Below, piece by piece: positions 24,450 through 34,489 of a stretch of 64,000 bases of DNA. The notes below the pieces were generated by a model, which had not been told where the DNA came from, made no database searches, and saw only the letters and a program-made list of their open reading frames with translations. Source of the stretch: Croceibacterium mercuriale (GTDB taxonomy: Bacteria > Pseudomonadota > Alphaproteobacteria > Sphingomonadales > Sphingomonadaceae); NCBI RefSeq assembly GCF_000802385.1, contig NZ_JTDN01000001.1:255501-319500 (forward strand). The letters are read 5' to 3'. Every line of letters starts with the position of its first letter. Position 1 is the stretch's first letter. Both the position numbers and the translations under genes were made by a program.

Positions 24450-25043
24450 ATGCGCACCGGCCGAATTGCCCGCAGGACCGCGGAAACCGATATCCTTGTC
24501 GAAGTCGATCTGGACGGTACCGGCCGGTTCGACATCCACACCGGCATCGGTTTCCTGGACCACATGATCGAACAGTTCAGCCGTCACTCGCTGATCGACG
24601 TGACGCTGAAGGTCGATGGCGACCTGCATGTGGACGAGCATCATACGGCGGAAGACAGCGGCATCGCGCTGGGCCAGGCGATCGGACAGGCGCTGGGCGA
24701 CAAGGGTGGCATCGGCCGATATGGCACCGCCTACTCCCCGATGGACGAGACGCTGGTGCGGGTGGCGCTGGACATCTCCGGCCGCCCCTGGCTGGTGTGG
24801 CATGCGGGGTTCACGCAGGTGAAGCTGGGCACGCTGGATACCGAACTGATCGACCACTGGTTCCACTCGGTGGCGCAGGCGGCCGGCATCACCCTGCATG
24901 TCGAACTGCTGTACGGCACCAACAACCACCACATCTGCGAAGCCATCTTCAAGGGCTTCGCGCGCGCCATGCGCCAGGCGGTGGAGCTGGACCCGCGCAA
25001 GAACGGCGCCATCCCGTCCACCAAGGGGCAGCTGGGTGGCTGA
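24450..25043 (+). CDS. hisB: Imidazoleglycerol-phosphate dehydratase
   Basis: 197 residues from the ATG at 24450, the length of the monofunctional enzyme; the open frame upstream is antisense to sspB. Metal-binding His clusters are in place: [48 protein letters not shown] and [16 protein letters not shown]. It makes imidazole-acetol phosphate in histidine synthesis. It is the first gene of the histidine group here and overlaps hisH by eight bases. Confidence 0.97.
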   Translation: MRTGRIARRTAETDILVEVDLDGTGRFDIHTGIGFLDHMIEQFSRHSLIDVTLKVDGDLHVDEHHTAEDSGIALGQAIGQALGDKGGIGRYGTAYSPMDETLVRVALDISGRPWLVWHAGFTQVKLGTLDTELIDHWFHSVAQAAGITLHVELLYGTNNHHICEAIFKGFARAMRQAVELDPRKNGAIPSTKGQLGG

Positions 25044-25665
25044 GGCGATCGCCCTGATCGATTACGGCGCGGGCAACCTGCATTCGGTGCACAATGCGCT
25101 GAAGGCGGCCGGGGCGGAGCATGTCGCCGTGACCGCCGATCCCGCGCTGGTGCGCGGCGCGCGCCGGATCGTGCTGCCGGGCGTCGGCTCTTTCCGCGCC
25201 TGTGCCGAAGGATTGCGCGCCATTCCCGGCCTGGTGGAAGCGATGGAAAGCCGCGTGCTGGACGACGGCGTGCCGTTCCTGGGGATCTGCGTCGGCATGC
25301 AGCTGCTGGCGACCGAAGGCCACGAGCATGGCGTGACGCCGGGTCTCGGCTGGATCGATGGCGCGGTCCAGCGGATCGAGCGGAGCGATCCCGCCATCAA
25401 GGTGCCGCACATGGGCTGGAACGATGTGGAGCCGGCGGGCCACCATGACGGGGCGGAGCTGATCCGCGGCGGCGAGGCCTATTTCCTCCACTCCTACCAC
25501 TTCCAGCCCGATGATGGCCGGCGCATCGCCGCGATGACCGACCATGGCGGCGGCCTGGTAGCCGCCGTGGGCAAGGACAATATCGTGGGCGTGCAGTTCC
25601 ATCCGGAGAAAAGCCAGGCCTACGGCCTGCAGCTGCTGGCGCGCTTCCTCGACTGGAACCCGTGA
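25036..25665 (+). CDS. hisH: Imidazole glycerol phosphate synthase, glutaminase subunit
   Basis: 209 residues starting at a GTG inside the end of hisB ([18 protein letters not shown]). It is a class I glutamine amidotransferase: the nucleophile Cys is in GICVGMQLL, with His and Glu in VQFHPEKSQ. It supplies ammonia to HisF, which is encoded three genes further on. Overlap with hisB indicates translational coupling. Confidence 0.96.
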   Translation: MAEAIALIDYGAGNLHSVHNALKAAGAEHVAVTADPALVRGARRIVLPGVGSFRACAEGLRAIPGLVEAMESRVLDDGVPFLGICVGMQLLATEGHEHGVTPGLGWIDGAVQRIERSDPAIKVPHMGWNDVEPAGHHDGAELIRGGEAYFLHSYHFQPDDGRRIAAMTDHGGGLVAAVGKDNIVGVQFHPEKSQAYGLQLLARFLDWNP

Positions 25666-25700
25666 GGCTGCCCGCCGTCTCCGGTGCAAAGGAGACCCGG

Positions 25701-26471
25701 ATGGCCGAGGCCGACCCGCATATCGCTGATGTTCATACTGCCCGACGCGCCTTGAACGGGCGCAAGGCGATCATCACCGGCGGCACCACCGGGATCGGCC
25801 GGGCGGTCGCCGTGCTGCTGGCCAGTGAAGGCGCCACGGTGTTCACCTGCGGGCGCAATGAAGCCGACCTCGCCGAGACGCTGGAGCAGCTCAACACCGT
25901 CGGCAGCGGTCATGGCATGACCTGCGATCTGGCAAGATCAGGCGAGCTAGACCGGTTCTTCGCCGAAGGTACAGCGCAGCTGGGCAGCTATGACATCGCC
26001 ATCCTCAACGCGGCGGTGCCGGCGGTCGGGCTGACCGCCATGAGCGAGCAGGAAGTGCGCGACGCGATCGAGATCAACTTTACCGGGTACCTGCTGGGTG
26101 CGCACAAGGCCGTCCGGCAGATGCAGGCGGCGGGCGGCGACATCATCTTCACCGGATCCTATGCCACCCGCAAGCTGGGGCCATCCTCCACCGTCTATGC
26201 CGGGATCAAGGCGGGCATCCACGGTTTTGCCGAGGCGTTGCGGCGGGAGGTCGGCCCGCAGGGGATCAAGGTCGGGCTGGTGATCCCCGGGCTGACCGCC
26301 AGCGCCATGACGACGGACAGCATGAGCGACGAGGACCAGCAGCGGCGCATCGGCGAGGACAACATGCTGCTGGCCGAGGACATCGCGGCGGGCGTGCACT
26401 TCATGCTGACCCAGCCAAGCCGGACCGTGGTGCAGGAACTGATCCTGGTGCCGCGCAATAACGAGGAATGA
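25701..26471 (+). CDS. SDR-family oxidoreductase
   Basis: 256 residues from the ATG at 25701, which has an AAAGGAGA site; a longer frame overlapping the hisH stop is less likely. Rossmann motifs are present: ITGGTTGIGRAVA for the cofactor, the NAAVP segment, and catalytic YAGIKAGI (Tyr-x-x-x-Lys) with an upstream Ser in FTGSYATRKLG. The substrate is unknown. It is coupled to the GH130 gene by ATGA overlap and placed between hisH and hisA, so it may work on a sugar alongside that phosphorylase and need have nothing to do with histidine. Confidence 0.88.
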   Translation: MAEADPHIADVHTARRALNGRKAIITGGTTGIGRAVAVLLASEGATVFTCGRNEADLAETLEQLNTVGSGHGMTCDLARSGELDRFFAEGTAQLGSYDIAILNAAVPAVGLTAMSEQEVRDAIEINFTGYLLGAHKAVRQMQAAGGDIIFTGSYATRKLGPSSTVYAGIKAGIHGFAEALRREVGPQGIKVGLVIPGLTASAMTTDSMSDEDQQRRIGEDNMLLAEDIAAGVHFMLTQPSRTVVQELILVPRNNEE

Positions 26472-27598
26472 GCTTCTCCTTCGACAGCCTGGTCCTGACA
26501 CCCGACCAGATCGACCTGGCCCGGTCGCCGCTCGCCGGCATCGGGGTGGAAACCTATGTGCTGGGGGCGTTCAATCCCGGCATGACGCGGCTGCCCGACG
26601 GCAATCTGCTGCTGATGGTGCGCGTGGCGGAGGCGCTGCGCGAGCCGATCTTCGACGGGCATGTCCATGCGATCCGCTGGCAGGACGGGGCCTATGTGCT
26701 GGACGCCTGGCCGCTGGGCCAGGCGGATACGGCCGATCCTCGCAAGTTCCTGCTGCGCGAACATGGCTGGAAGGTAATGGCGCTGACGTCGCTCAGCTGG
26801 CTGCTGCCGGTGGAGCTGTCGGCGGACGGGACGCAGGTCGTGGCGCTCCATTATGACAAGGTCATCGCCCCGGCCGGCAACTGGCAGTGCTATGGCGTGG
26901 AGGATGCGCGGATCAGCCGGGTAGGGGACAAATGGTGGATGACCACCTGCTCGGTCAGCCCCGAACGGCATTCCACCACGCTGTACTCCTCCGACAATGC
27001 GCTGGACTGGACGTTCGAGGGGATCGTGCTGGATCACCAGAACAAGGACATGCTGATCTTCGAAGGGCTGATCGGCGGCAAGTTCTGGGCACAGACCCGG
27101 CCGCTGGGCGACCTGTACTTCGCCTATCCGCCGGGCAGCCCCTACCATGCCGGCCCGTCCATCAATCATTCGACCAGCCCCGACGCGCGGCACTGGCAGC
27201 CCCATCTGCAGCCGGGCATCCGCCCGCATGCCGGCACCGTCAGCACCGCCCGCATCGGCGGCGGCACTCCGCCGGTCTTGACCGAAGTTGCAGGGCAGCG
27301 CGGCTGGCTGACGCTGTGGCACGGGGTGGAGCCGTCCGGCATCGTCGGCAAGTACCGCACCTACTGGTCGCTGCTGGATCCGGATGAACCATGGAATGTG
27401 CTGGCCACCAGTCATCCGCCGCTGCTGGAGGCGAACCCGGCGCTGACCGAGCCGTTGCGCGAGCAGATGTATGTGCAGGACGTGGTGTTCACGACCGGCA
27501 TCGTGGAGGAGCCGGACCGTTTCATCGTGGCGAGTGGCGAGGCGGATCTGGCCTGCCGCATCACGCATGTGCCACGCGATGCCTTCGTGGCTTCCTGA
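26468..27598 (+). CDS. GH130-family glycoside phosphorylase/hydrolase
   Basis: 376 residues with the five-bladed propeller signatures of GH130: [20 protein letters not shown] at the amino end, [34 protein letters not shown] followed by [10 protein letters not shown], and [19 protein letters not shown] near the end. Members split beta-mannosidic links, usually by phosphorolysis. No signal peptide, so cytoplasmic. It overlaps the SDR gene by four bases; together they interrupt the histidine genes. The exact substrate cannot be read from sequence. Confidence 0.85.
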   Translation: MSFSFDSLVLTPDQIDLARSPLAGIGVETYVLGAFNPGMTRLPDGNLLLMVRVAEALREPIFDGHVHAIRWQDGAYVLDAWPLGQADTADPRKFLLREHGWKVMALTSLSWLLPVELSADGTQVVALHYDKVIAPAGNWQCYGVEDARISRVGDKWWMTTCSVSPERHSTTLYSSDNALDWTFEGIVLDHQNKDMLIFEGLIGGKFWAQTRPLGDLYFAYPPGSPYHAGPSINHSTSPDARHWQPHLQPGIRPHAGTVSTARIGGGTPPVLTEVAGQRGWLTLWHGVEPSGIVGKYRTYWSLLDPDEPWNVLATSHPPLLEANPALTEPLREQMYVQDVVFTTGIVEEPDRFIVASGEADLACRITHVPRDAFVAS

Positions 27599-27627
27599 AC
27601 CGGGCAGGGGATGTTAACCGCGACGCC

Positions 27628-28356
27628 ATGATCGTGTTTCCCGCAATCGACCTCAAGTCCAGTCAGGTCGTCCGCCTGGCCGAAGGCGACATGGACCGTG
27701 CCACCATCTATGGCGACGATCCGGCCGCGCAGGCGCGCCTGTTCGCCGATGCCGGTGCCACCCACCTGCATGTGGTAGACCTGGATGGCAGCTTCGCCGG
27801 CCGGGCGGAGAACCGCACGGCCGTGGAGGGAATCCTGCGTGCCTTTCCCGGGCAGGTCCAGCTGGGCGGCGGCATCCGCGATGCGGCCGCGGTCGAGGGT
27901 TGGCTGGCGCTGGGCGTCGCCCGCGTGGTGATGGGCACCGCGGCGCTGAAGGATCCGGAGTTCGTCAGGCAGATGGCGGCGGCGCATGCCGGCCGCATCG
28001 TGGTGGCGGTCGATGCCCGTGACGGGATGGTGGCGACCGAAGGCTGGGCGGCGGTCAGCGACGTGCCCGCCACCGACCTCGCTCGCCGGTTCGAGGATGC
28101 CGGCGTCGCCGCGCTGCTGTTCACCGATATCGGCCGTGACGGCCTGCTGAAGGGCTGCAATGTCGAGGCGACCGTGGCATTGGCGCGGGCCGTGTCGATC
28201 CCGGTGATCGCCAGCGGCGGCGTTGCCGACATCGGCGACATCCACGCGCTGGCCGCGCATGTGGCAGACGGGATCGAGGGCGTCATCACCGGGCGGGCAT
28301 TGTATGATGGCCGGCTGGACTTGGCAGAGGCGCTGAAGGTGGCAGAACCGGCATGA
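27628..28356 (+). CDS. hisA: ProFAR isomerase
   Basis: 242 residues from the ATG at 27628 (the open frame upstream is a shadow of the GH130 gene). A (beta-alpha)8 barrel with its two catalytic Asp residues in [14 protein letters not shown] at the start and [12 protein letters not shown] in the middle, plus phosphate-binding QLGGGIRD and VIASGGVAD. It isomerises the aminoaldose ProFAR to PRFAR. It overlaps hisF by four bases. Confidence 0.97.
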   Translation: MIVFPAIDLKSSQVVRLAEGDMDRATIYGDDPAAQARLFADAGATHLHVVDLDGSFAGRAENRTAVEGILRAFPGQVQLGGGIRDAAAVEGWLALGVARVVMGTAALKDPEFVRQMAAAHAGRIVVAVDARDGMVATEGWAAVSDVPATDLARRFEDAGVAALLFTDIGRDGLLKGCNVEATVALARAVSIPVIASGGVADIGDIHALAAHVADGIEGVITGRALYDGRLDLAEALKVAEPA

Positions 28357-29114
28357 CCGTCCGTATCCGCGTGATCCCCTGCCTGGACGTGGCCGATGGC
28401 CGCGTGGTGAAGGGCGTCAACTTCGTCGACCTGCAGGATGCCGGCGATCCGGTGGAGCAGGCGCGTGCCTATGATGCGGCGGGCGCGGACGAGCTGTGCT
28501 TCCTGGACATTTCCGCCACGCATGAAGGGCGCGGCACGCTGCTCGACATCGTCAGCCGCACGGCCGCTGTGTGCTTCATGCCGCTGACCGTGGGCGGCGG
28601 CGTCCGTTCGGCGGAGGATGCCCGCGCACTGCTGTTGGCAGGGGCAGACAAGGTGGCGGTGAACTCCGCCGCAGTGGAGCGGCCCGAGCTGGTGGCCGAC
28701 ATTGCGCAGCGGTTCGGCAGCCAGTGCGTGGTCGCATCGGTCGATGCACGGCGGAGCGGCGATGGCCGGTGGGAGATCTTTACCCATGGCGGCCGGCGCG
28801 CGACCGGCATCGACGCGGTCGACCATGCCATGCGCCTGGCGGAGCTGGGCGCTGGCGAGTTGCTGGTGACCAGCATGGACGGCGACGGCACCAAGGGCGG
28901 CTACGACCTCGAACTGACCCGCGCGATTGCCGACCGGGTGAGCGTGCCGGTGGTTGCCAGCGGCGGCGTGGGCACGCTGGAGCATCTGGTCGAAGGCGTC
29001 ACCAGGGGCGGCGCCAGCGCGGTGCTGGCCGCCTCCATCTTCCATTTCGGCACGCACAGCGTGTCGGAGGCGCATGCCGCCCTGCGTGCAGCCGGCCTGC
29101 CGGCGCGCAGCTGA
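28353..29114 (+). CDS. hisF: Imidazole glycerol phosphate synthase, cyclase subunit
   Basis: 253 residues. The opening [17 protein letters not shown] holds the first catalytic Asp, and [10 protein letters not shown] the second. The phosphate sites TVGGGVRS and VVASGGVGT are present. With HisH it makes IGP and AICAR from PRFAR. ATGA overlap with hisA; the hisE start overlaps its last base. Confidence 0.97.
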   Translation: MTVRIRVIPCLDVADGRVVKGVNFVDLQDAGDPVEQARAYDAAGADELCFLDISATHEGRGTLLDIVSRTAAVCFMPLTVGGGVRSAEDARALLLAGADKVAVNSAAVERPELVADIAQRFGSQCVVASVDARRSGDGRWEIFTHGGRRATGIDAVDHAMRLAELGAGELLVTSMDGDGTKGGYDLELTRAIADRVSVPVVASGGVGTLEHLVEGVTRGGASAVLAASIFHFGTHSVSEAHAALRAAGLPARS

Positions 29115-29431
29115 TGGGGACGGATACGCTCGCCCGGCTCGAAGCCACCATCGCCGCACGTCGCGGGGCTGCGCCTGACTCGTCGTACGTGGCGAAGCTG
29201 CTCGCCGGCGGTGCGCCGCTGGCCGCGCGCAAGCTGGGCGAGGAAGCGGTCGAGGTGGTGATTGCCGCCCTGGCAGAACCGGACAAGCTGGTGGGCGAAA
29301 GCGCCGACCTGCTGTTTCACCTGATGGTGCTGCTGGCCGAACGCGGCGTACCGTTCGACGACGTGCTGGCGGAGCTGAACCGGCGCGAGGGCGTGTCCGG
29401 CCTTGTCGAGAAAGCCGCAAGGGGAGCCTGA
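29114..29431 (+). CDS. hisE: Phosphoribosyl-ATP pyrophosphatase
   Basis: 105 residues, starting at the ATG that shares one base with the hisF stop. It has the all-alpha MazG-like fold with the acidic metal site KLGEEAVEVVIAALAE and SADLLFHLMVLL. It hydrolyses PR-ATP to PR-AMP. The next gene begins on its last base. Confidence 0.95.
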   Translation: MGTDTLARLEATIAARRGAAPDSSYVAKLLAGGAPLAARKLGEEAVEVVIAALAEPDKLVGESADLLFHLMVLLAERGVPFDDVLAELNRREGVSGLVEKAARGA

Positions 29432-29808
29432 TGCCGATCGACCCGACCCTGCCGTACGATGACCAGAACATCTTCGCCAGGATCCTGCGCGGGGAGATCC
29501 CGTGCAACAAGGTGTACGAGGATGATCACGCGCTGGCGTTCCATGACATCGCCCCGCAGACGCCGGTGCATGTGCTGGTGGTGCCCAAGGGCGGTTACGT
29601 CAGCTGGGACGACTTCTCCGCCCATGCGCCGGCCGAGCTGATCGCCGGCTTCGTACGCGCGGTGGGCACGGTGGCGCGGCAGCTGGACCTGGTGGAGCCG
29701 GGCTATCGCCTGCTGGCCAATATCGGCGGCGATGGCGGGCAGGAAGTGGCCCATCTGCATGTCCACCTGTTCGGCGGCATGCCGCTCGGCCGCATGATTG
29801 CCGCCTGA
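29431..29808 (+). CDS. HIT-family nucleotide-binding protein (HinT-like)
   Basis: 125 residues. The histidine triad AHLHVHLFGG is near residue 110; the opening NIFARILRGEIPCNKVYEDD is typical of HinT. Such proteins hydrolyse purine nucleoside phosphoramidates or adenylated intermediates. The start shares its first base with the hisE stop, so it is read as the last gene of the histidine run. Confidence 0.93.
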   Translation: MPIDPTLPYDDQNIFARILRGEIPCNKVYEDDHALAFHDIAPQTPVHVLVVPKGGYVSWDDFSAHAPAELIAGFVRAVGTVARQLDLVEPGYRLLANIGGDGGQEVAHLHVHLFGGMPLGRMIAA

Positions 29809-29811
29809 GCG

Positions 29812-30300
29812 ATGGCGGCACCGCGCCCGGCGACGGGTATCCTGCAGGGTACGACCCACCTGTTCGCGCTCCGGGTCTATTACGAGGACACCGACCTGTC
29901 CGGCATCGCCTACCACGCCAATTACCTGCGCTGGTGCGAACGCGCGCGGTCGGACCTGCTGCGCCTGCTGGGCGTAGACCAGCGCGCCGCGGCAGAGGAC
30001 GGTACGGGCACCTATGCCGTGTCGGAGCTGTCGATCCGCTATCTCGCGCCCGCCCGGCTGGACGATGCCGTGCTGATCCGCACCCGTGCGGAGCAGGTCG
30101 GCGCGGCCAGTGTTCGGCTGATCCAGCAAGCTGTCCTTCAGCTTGACGAGGGCAGGGACCGTGGCATGGGCGAGGGTCCGATGCTGGCGGAGGCGCAGGT
30201 GCGTGTCGGCTTTGTCGGTCCCGGCGGTCGCCCGACCCGCCAGCCCGCCGCGTGGCGGGCCGCCTTCCAGTCTTTCATTGCGTCCGAGGAATCTCCATGA
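29812..30300 (+). CDS. ybgC: YbgC-like acyl-CoA thioesterase of the tol-pal operon
   Basis: 162 residues of hotdog fold. The active-site pattern YYEDTDLSGIAYHANYLRW carries the catalytic Asp and HxNYL. It is the usual first gene of tol-pal operons; the substrate is thought to be an acyl carrier or CoA thioester linked to phospholipid metabolism. It starts four bases after the HIT stop and ends in an ATGA overlap with tolQ. Confidence 0.92.
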   Translation: MAAPRPATGILQGTTHLFALRVYYEDTDLSGIAYHANYLRWCERARSDLLRLLGVDQRAAAEDGTGTYAVSELSIRYLAPARLDDAVLIRTRAEQVGAASVRLIQQAVLQLDEGRDRGMGEGPMLAEAQVRVGFVGPGGRPTRQPAAWRAAFQSFIASEESP

Positions 30301-31003
30301 TCGTCTCCCTGCTGGCTGCCAGCGCCACCACCGCCGCACCGACCAGGCTCGACCCGGTGCAGCTGTTCGCGGATGCCGACATCGTGGTCCAGCTGGTGAT
30401 CGCCGGGCTGGTGCTGGCGAGCATCTGGGTGTGGACCATCATCGTCAGCTTCTCCCTGCGCATGGCCAAGACCGGTCGCGCGTCCACCGATTTCGAGCGG
30501 GCGTTCTGGGACGCCGAGGATCCCGCCCGGCTGGTGGGCAGCAAGTCACGGCATGACACGCCCTTCGCCCGCGTCGCCGGCGCCGGCATCGCGGAACTGG
30601 ATGCCTCCACGGCCGATGGCGTGCGCGATGCCGCCGGTGTGCGCGGCCGTGTCGCGCTCGCGATGGAAGGGCAGGTCTCGGCCGAGGCGGACACGCTGGC
30701 GGACCGGCTGAACTTCCTGGCGACCACCGGTTCCGTCGCCCCCTTCGTGGGCCTGTTCGGCACCGTCTGGGGCATCATGAACAGCTTCTTCCAGATCGGA
30801 TCGCAGCAGAACTCTTCGCTGGCGGTCGTCGCCCCGGGCATTTCGGAGGCGCTGTTCGCCACTGCCATCGGTCTGTTCGCGGCCATTCCGGCGGTGATCG
30901 CCTACAACCGCTTCAGCCACCGGGTGAACGGGTACGAGGCGCGGATGCAGCGCTTCGCCGACAAGGTGGCGGCGCAGATCGGCCGCGAGCTGGAGCGCGG
31001 CTG

Positions 31004-31004
<1 letters not shown>
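30297..31004 (+). CDS. tolQ: Tol-Pal system inner-membrane proton channel subunit TolQ
   Basis: 235 residues from the ATG at 30297 (GAGGAAT upstream). MotA/ExbB family with three membrane helices: VVQLVIAGLVLASIWVWTII, a second at about residues 140-160 (LNFLATTGSVAPFVGLFGTV) and a third with ALFATAIGLFAAIPAVIAYN. With TolR it uses the proton gradient to energise TolA. One-base overlap with tolR. Confidence 0.96.
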
Positions 31005-31456
<452 letters not shown>

Positions 31457-31466
31457 CCACATCGCC

Positions 31467-32381
31467 ATGGAAGGGGCTGTTCACCTGACGCGCGAGGAGC
31501 GCCTGGGCCTTGCCATTGCGGCAGTCGCGCATGTCGCGCTGTTCGCCGCATTGTGGCTGCATGACAAGGCACCGTCGGTGCCGCTGGCGCCGCCGGAATC
31601 GATCAGCGTCAGCCTGGCGACCGAGGTCAGCCTGCAATCGACCGCGCCCGATCCGTCGGCGCAGGCGCAGGCGGCAATCGCACCCGAGCTGTCGCCCGAA
31701 CCCGCGCCGGCGCCCGCCCCCGCACCGGAACCTGCCCCGGCGCCAGAGCCGGTGGCGGAGCCCCCGCCGCCCCCGCGCCCGGTGGAGCGCACGCAGCCCG
31801 CACCACGCCCATCGGCACGACCAAGCCCGCGGTCCAGCGCCCGGCCGAGCCCCGCGCCGTCCCGCCCGGCACAGACCCGCCCGAGCCCGGCGCCGAGCCG
31901 CGCCGCCCGCCCGGCTACCCAGCCGAGCCGCGCCGCAGCCCGGCCCGCGCCGCAACCGAGCCGCGCGACCGAACGCCCCGGCGGCAGCCGGATCGGTGCG
32001 GATTTCCTGGCCGGCAGCAGTGCCGGTGAGCGCAGCCAGTCCAGCGGTACGCCCGCTGCCGCCTTCGGCGCGGCGGAGCAGGCGTCCCTGTCGCAGGCCA
32101 TCAACCGCCAGCTGCGCCCGCACTGGAGTGCGCCGCAGGGCGTCGATGCGGACCAGCTCGTCACCGTGCTCAGCTGGGAGCTGAACCCGAATGGCAGCCT
32201 GAAGGGCACGCCACGCGTGGTCAGCCAGTCGGGCATCACCGAATCCAACCGGCCGCAGGCGCAATTGCATGCAGAACGTGCGATCCGGGCCGTGCAACTG
32301 GCTGCCCCCTTCAACCTGCCCGACCAGTTCTACGACAAGTGGCGCCGCGTCACGTCGTGGCGCTTCGACCGGAGATTGTGA
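31467..32381 (+). CDS. tolA: TolA-like energy transducer with Pro/Ala/Arg-rich linker
   Basis: 304 residues. An amino-terminal membrane anchor lies at about residues 14-32 (LAIAAVAHVALFAALWL). A low-complexity segment (about 75-180) is made of Pro-Ala-Glu and then Pro-Ser-Arg-Ala repeats; it lacks the long Ala/Lys helix of enterobacterial TolA. The last 100 residues are a TonB/TolA-type carboxy domain (QAINRQLRPHWSAPQGV, LVTVLSWELNPNGSLKG). It would span the periplasm to Pal/TolB. Identity rests mainly on its position between tolR and tolB. Confidence 0.88.
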   Translation: MEGAVHLTREERLGLAIAAVAHVALFAALWLHDKAPSVPLAPPESISVSLATEVSLQSTAPDPSAQAQAAIAPELSPEPAPAPAPAPEPAPAPEPVAEPPPPPRPVERTQPAPRPSARPSPRSSARPSPAPSRPAQTRPSPAPSRAARPATQPSRAAARPAPQPSRATERPGGSRIGADFLAGSSAGERSQSSGTPAAAFGAAEQASLSQAINRQLRPHWSAPQGVDADQLVTVLSWELNPNGSLKGTPRVVSQSGITESNRPQAQLHAERAIRAVQLAAPFNLPDQFYDKWRRVTSWRFDRRL

Positions 32382-32386
32382 TCCCC

Positions 32387-33787
32387 ATGAAGCTGTTTCT
32401 CCTCCCGCTCTTCGCTTCCGCATTGGCCCTGTGCGCAGGTCCGGTCCTGGCCCAGGTGGCCGTGCCTGTGACCGTGCCACCGGCGGCGGAGGCGCCCGTC
32501 GCCGACGCGCAGGATGGCGGCGGCCTGACCGGCTCTGTCACGGATGAAAGCGAGTGGCAGGATCTGGGCATTGCCATCCCGGCTTTCGCCACGGACCGGG
32601 AGCAGGCCACGCCTGCCAACGCGCAGGGCACCACCGCCTTGGGGCAGGCTCTGGCGGAGGTGGTCTATTCCGACCTGCGCAACAACGGCCTGTTCCGCCC
32701 GACCGGGCCGGGATCCCTGCCGCGCCCGGCCTATCCGCAGATCACCGCCCCGGCCTTTGACCAGTGGCGTGGCCGATCGACCGAGATGCTGGTGCATGGA
32801 TATGTCCGGGCCGGCGCTGATGGCCAGCTGACCATCGGCTGCTACCTCTACGACGTGCAGCTGGGTCAGCAGCTGGTGCGTGAAGGCTGGCAGGTCGCCC
32901 CGTCCGACTGGCGGCGCGCGGCGCATCGCTGTGCCGACATGGTCTATTCCCGGCTGTCCGGCGAAAGCCCGTTCTTCGACAGCAAGATCGCCTTCATCGC
33001 GGAGAGCGGTCCCAAGGACAACCGGGTCAAGCGGCTGGCGATCATGGACAGCGACGGGGCCAATCTGCGCTTCATCACCAATGGCCAGTCCATGGCACTG
33101 ACGCCGCGCTACTCGCCCGATTATTCCAAGATCGTCTATCTCAGCTACCTCAACGGCTATCCGCGGATCTTCGTCTACGACATCGGGACCGGCCGGCAGA
33201 CGCTGGTGACCGAAAGCCAGAACCCGACCTTTGCCCCGCGCTGGTCGCCCGATGGCCGCAGCATCCTGTATTCCATGGCGATGTCCGGCAATACGGACAT
33301 CTACCGCGTGCCGGCGACCGGCGGGCAGAGCGTGAAGCTGACCGACAGCCCGGGGCTGGATGTCGGCGGATCCTACTCCCCCGACGGGACGCAGATCGTG
33401 TTCGAGTCCGACCGCTCGGGCAGCCAGCAGGTCTATGTCATGAACGCGGACGGATCGAACCAGCGGCGGATCAGCTTCTTTGGCGGCCGGGCGGCAACCC
33501 CGGAATGGAGCCCGCGCGGCGACCAGATCGCCTTCACCCACATTGCCGGCAACCTGCGGGTGGCGGTGATGAGCCCGGCCGGACGCAACATGCGCCACCT
33601 GACCGATGGCTGGCAGGACGAGGCGCCGACCTGGGCCCCGAACGGCCGGATCGTGCAGTTCTTCCGCACGGCACAGGGCGGTGGCGAAACCTCCATCTGG
33701 CAGGTCGACCTGACCGGACGGAACGAGCGCAAGCTTGACACGCCGGTGAATGCGTCCGACCCGTCATGGGGACCTGTTCTGCCCTGA
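32387..33787 (+). CDS. tolB: Tol-Pal periplasmic beta-propeller protein TolB
   Basis: 466 residues from the ATG at 32387. A Sec signal peptide (about 1-22, ending VLAQ) leads to an amino-terminal anticodon-binding-like domain and a six-bladed propeller with WD40-like repeats: YSPDYSKIVYLSYLNGYP, FAPRWSPDGRSILYSM, GGSYSPDGTQIVFESDRSG, PEWSPRGDQIAFTHI. It binds Pal and TolA. Five bases separate it from tolA. Confidence 0.96.
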   Translation: MKLFLLPLFASALALCAGPVLAQVAVPVTVPPAAEAPVADAQDGGGLTGSVTDESEWQDLGIAIPAFATDREQATPANAQGTTALGQALAEVVYSDLRNNGLFRPTGPGSLPRPAYPQITAPAFDQWRGRSTEMLVHGYVRAGADGQLTIGCYLYDVQLGQQLVREGWQVAPSDWRRAAHRCADMVYSRLSGESPFFDSKIAFIAESGPKDNRVKRLAIMDSDGANLRFITNGQSMALTPRYSPDYSKIVYLSYLNGYPRIFVYDIGTGRQTLVTESQNPTFAPRWSPDGRSILYSMAMSGNTDIYRVPATGGQSVKLTDSPGLDVGGSYSPDGTQIVFESDRSGSQQVYVMNADGSNQRRISFFGGRAATPEWSPRGDQIAFTHIAGNLRVAVMSPAGRNMRHLTDGWQDEAPTWAPNGRIVQFFRTAQGGGETSIWQVDLTGRNERKLDTPVNASDPSWGPVLP

Positions 33788-33843
33788 AGCGTTCCGAAGA
33801 CGCGACGGGCCGTTTATTGAACTGTGAGTGAGGAGATATAGGC

Positions 33844-34356
33844 ATGCAGAAGTTGGTTCTCGCCCTGGCCGCCGTGAGCACGATGGGCCTTGCCGCGTGC
33901 TCCAAGAAGGCGCCGGAAGAACTGCCGCCGCCGCCGCAGCAGACCACGCCCACCCCGCCGCCGGCGACCACCGCGCCGGGTGCCGCCGCGCCGGGTACGC
34001 AGGCCCATTTTCAGCAGACCATGCGCGGGCAGGACACGATCTACTTCGACACCGACAAGTACGATGTCGACAGCCAGGATCAGGCCGCCCTGCGTCAGCA
34101 GGCACAGTACCTGACGCAGTATGCGCAGGTCCGCGCCACGGTCGAAGGCCATGCCGACGAGCGCGGCACGCGGGACTACAACCTGGCGCTGGGCGAGCGT
34201 CGGGCGAACGCCGCACGCAACTACCTCGTCAGCCTGGGCATCCCGGCCAACCGCATCACCACGGTCAGCTATGGCAAGGAACGGCCGAAGGCGGTCGGCT
34301 CCAACGAAGCGGCCTATGCCCAGAACCGCCGCGCCGTGACCGTGGTCATCAACTGA
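33844..34356 (+). CDS. pal: Peptidoglycan-associated lipoprotein Pal
   Basis: 170 residues. The lipoprotein signal peptide has the lipobox LAAC (Cys at about residue 20), then a Pro-rich linker, then the OmpA-like peptidoglycan-binding domain (TIYFDTDKYDVDS, VEGHADERGTRDYNLALGER, RITTVSYGKERP). It anchors the outer membrane to the wall and closes the tol-pal operon. A GAGGAGA site precedes the start. Confidence 0.97.
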   Translation: MQKLVLALAAVSTMGLAACSKKAPEELPPPPQQTTPTPPPATTAPGAAAPGTQAHFQQTMRGQDTIYFDTDKYDVDSQDQAALRQQAQYLTQYAQVRATVEGHADERGTRDYNLALGERRANAARNYLVSLGIPANRITTVSYGKERPKAVGSNEAAYAQNRRAVTVVIN

Positions 34357-34380
34357 GCAGCATCATTCACTGATCTGCGG

Positions 34381-34440
34381 TGCAATTTGTGGCCGGCGGC
34401 CCGCGAACCGGACGGTTCGTGGCCGCCGGCCGCTTTGCAC
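34381..34440 (+). terminator. Long GC-rich hairpin after pal
   Basis: The inverted repeat GGCCGGCGGCC-C-GCGAACCG (34391-34410) pairs with CGGTTCG-T-GGCCGCCGGCC (34413-34431) across a two-base loop, and is flanked by a matching TGCAA/TTGCA. It starts 25 bp after the pal stop. The stem is very stable but no real T-run follows, so it may end transcription or protect the 3' end. Confidence 0.6.
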
Positions 34441-34489
34441 CTGCGACCGGCGGCCCTATATCGGCACCATGATTGCAGGTTCCTGGTAG

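Noticed and set aside
26195-28260. Long minus-strand open frames opposite GH130, hisA and hisF
   Set aside because: Same shadow effect; the plus-strand frames carry full family signatures and clean start/stop overlaps.
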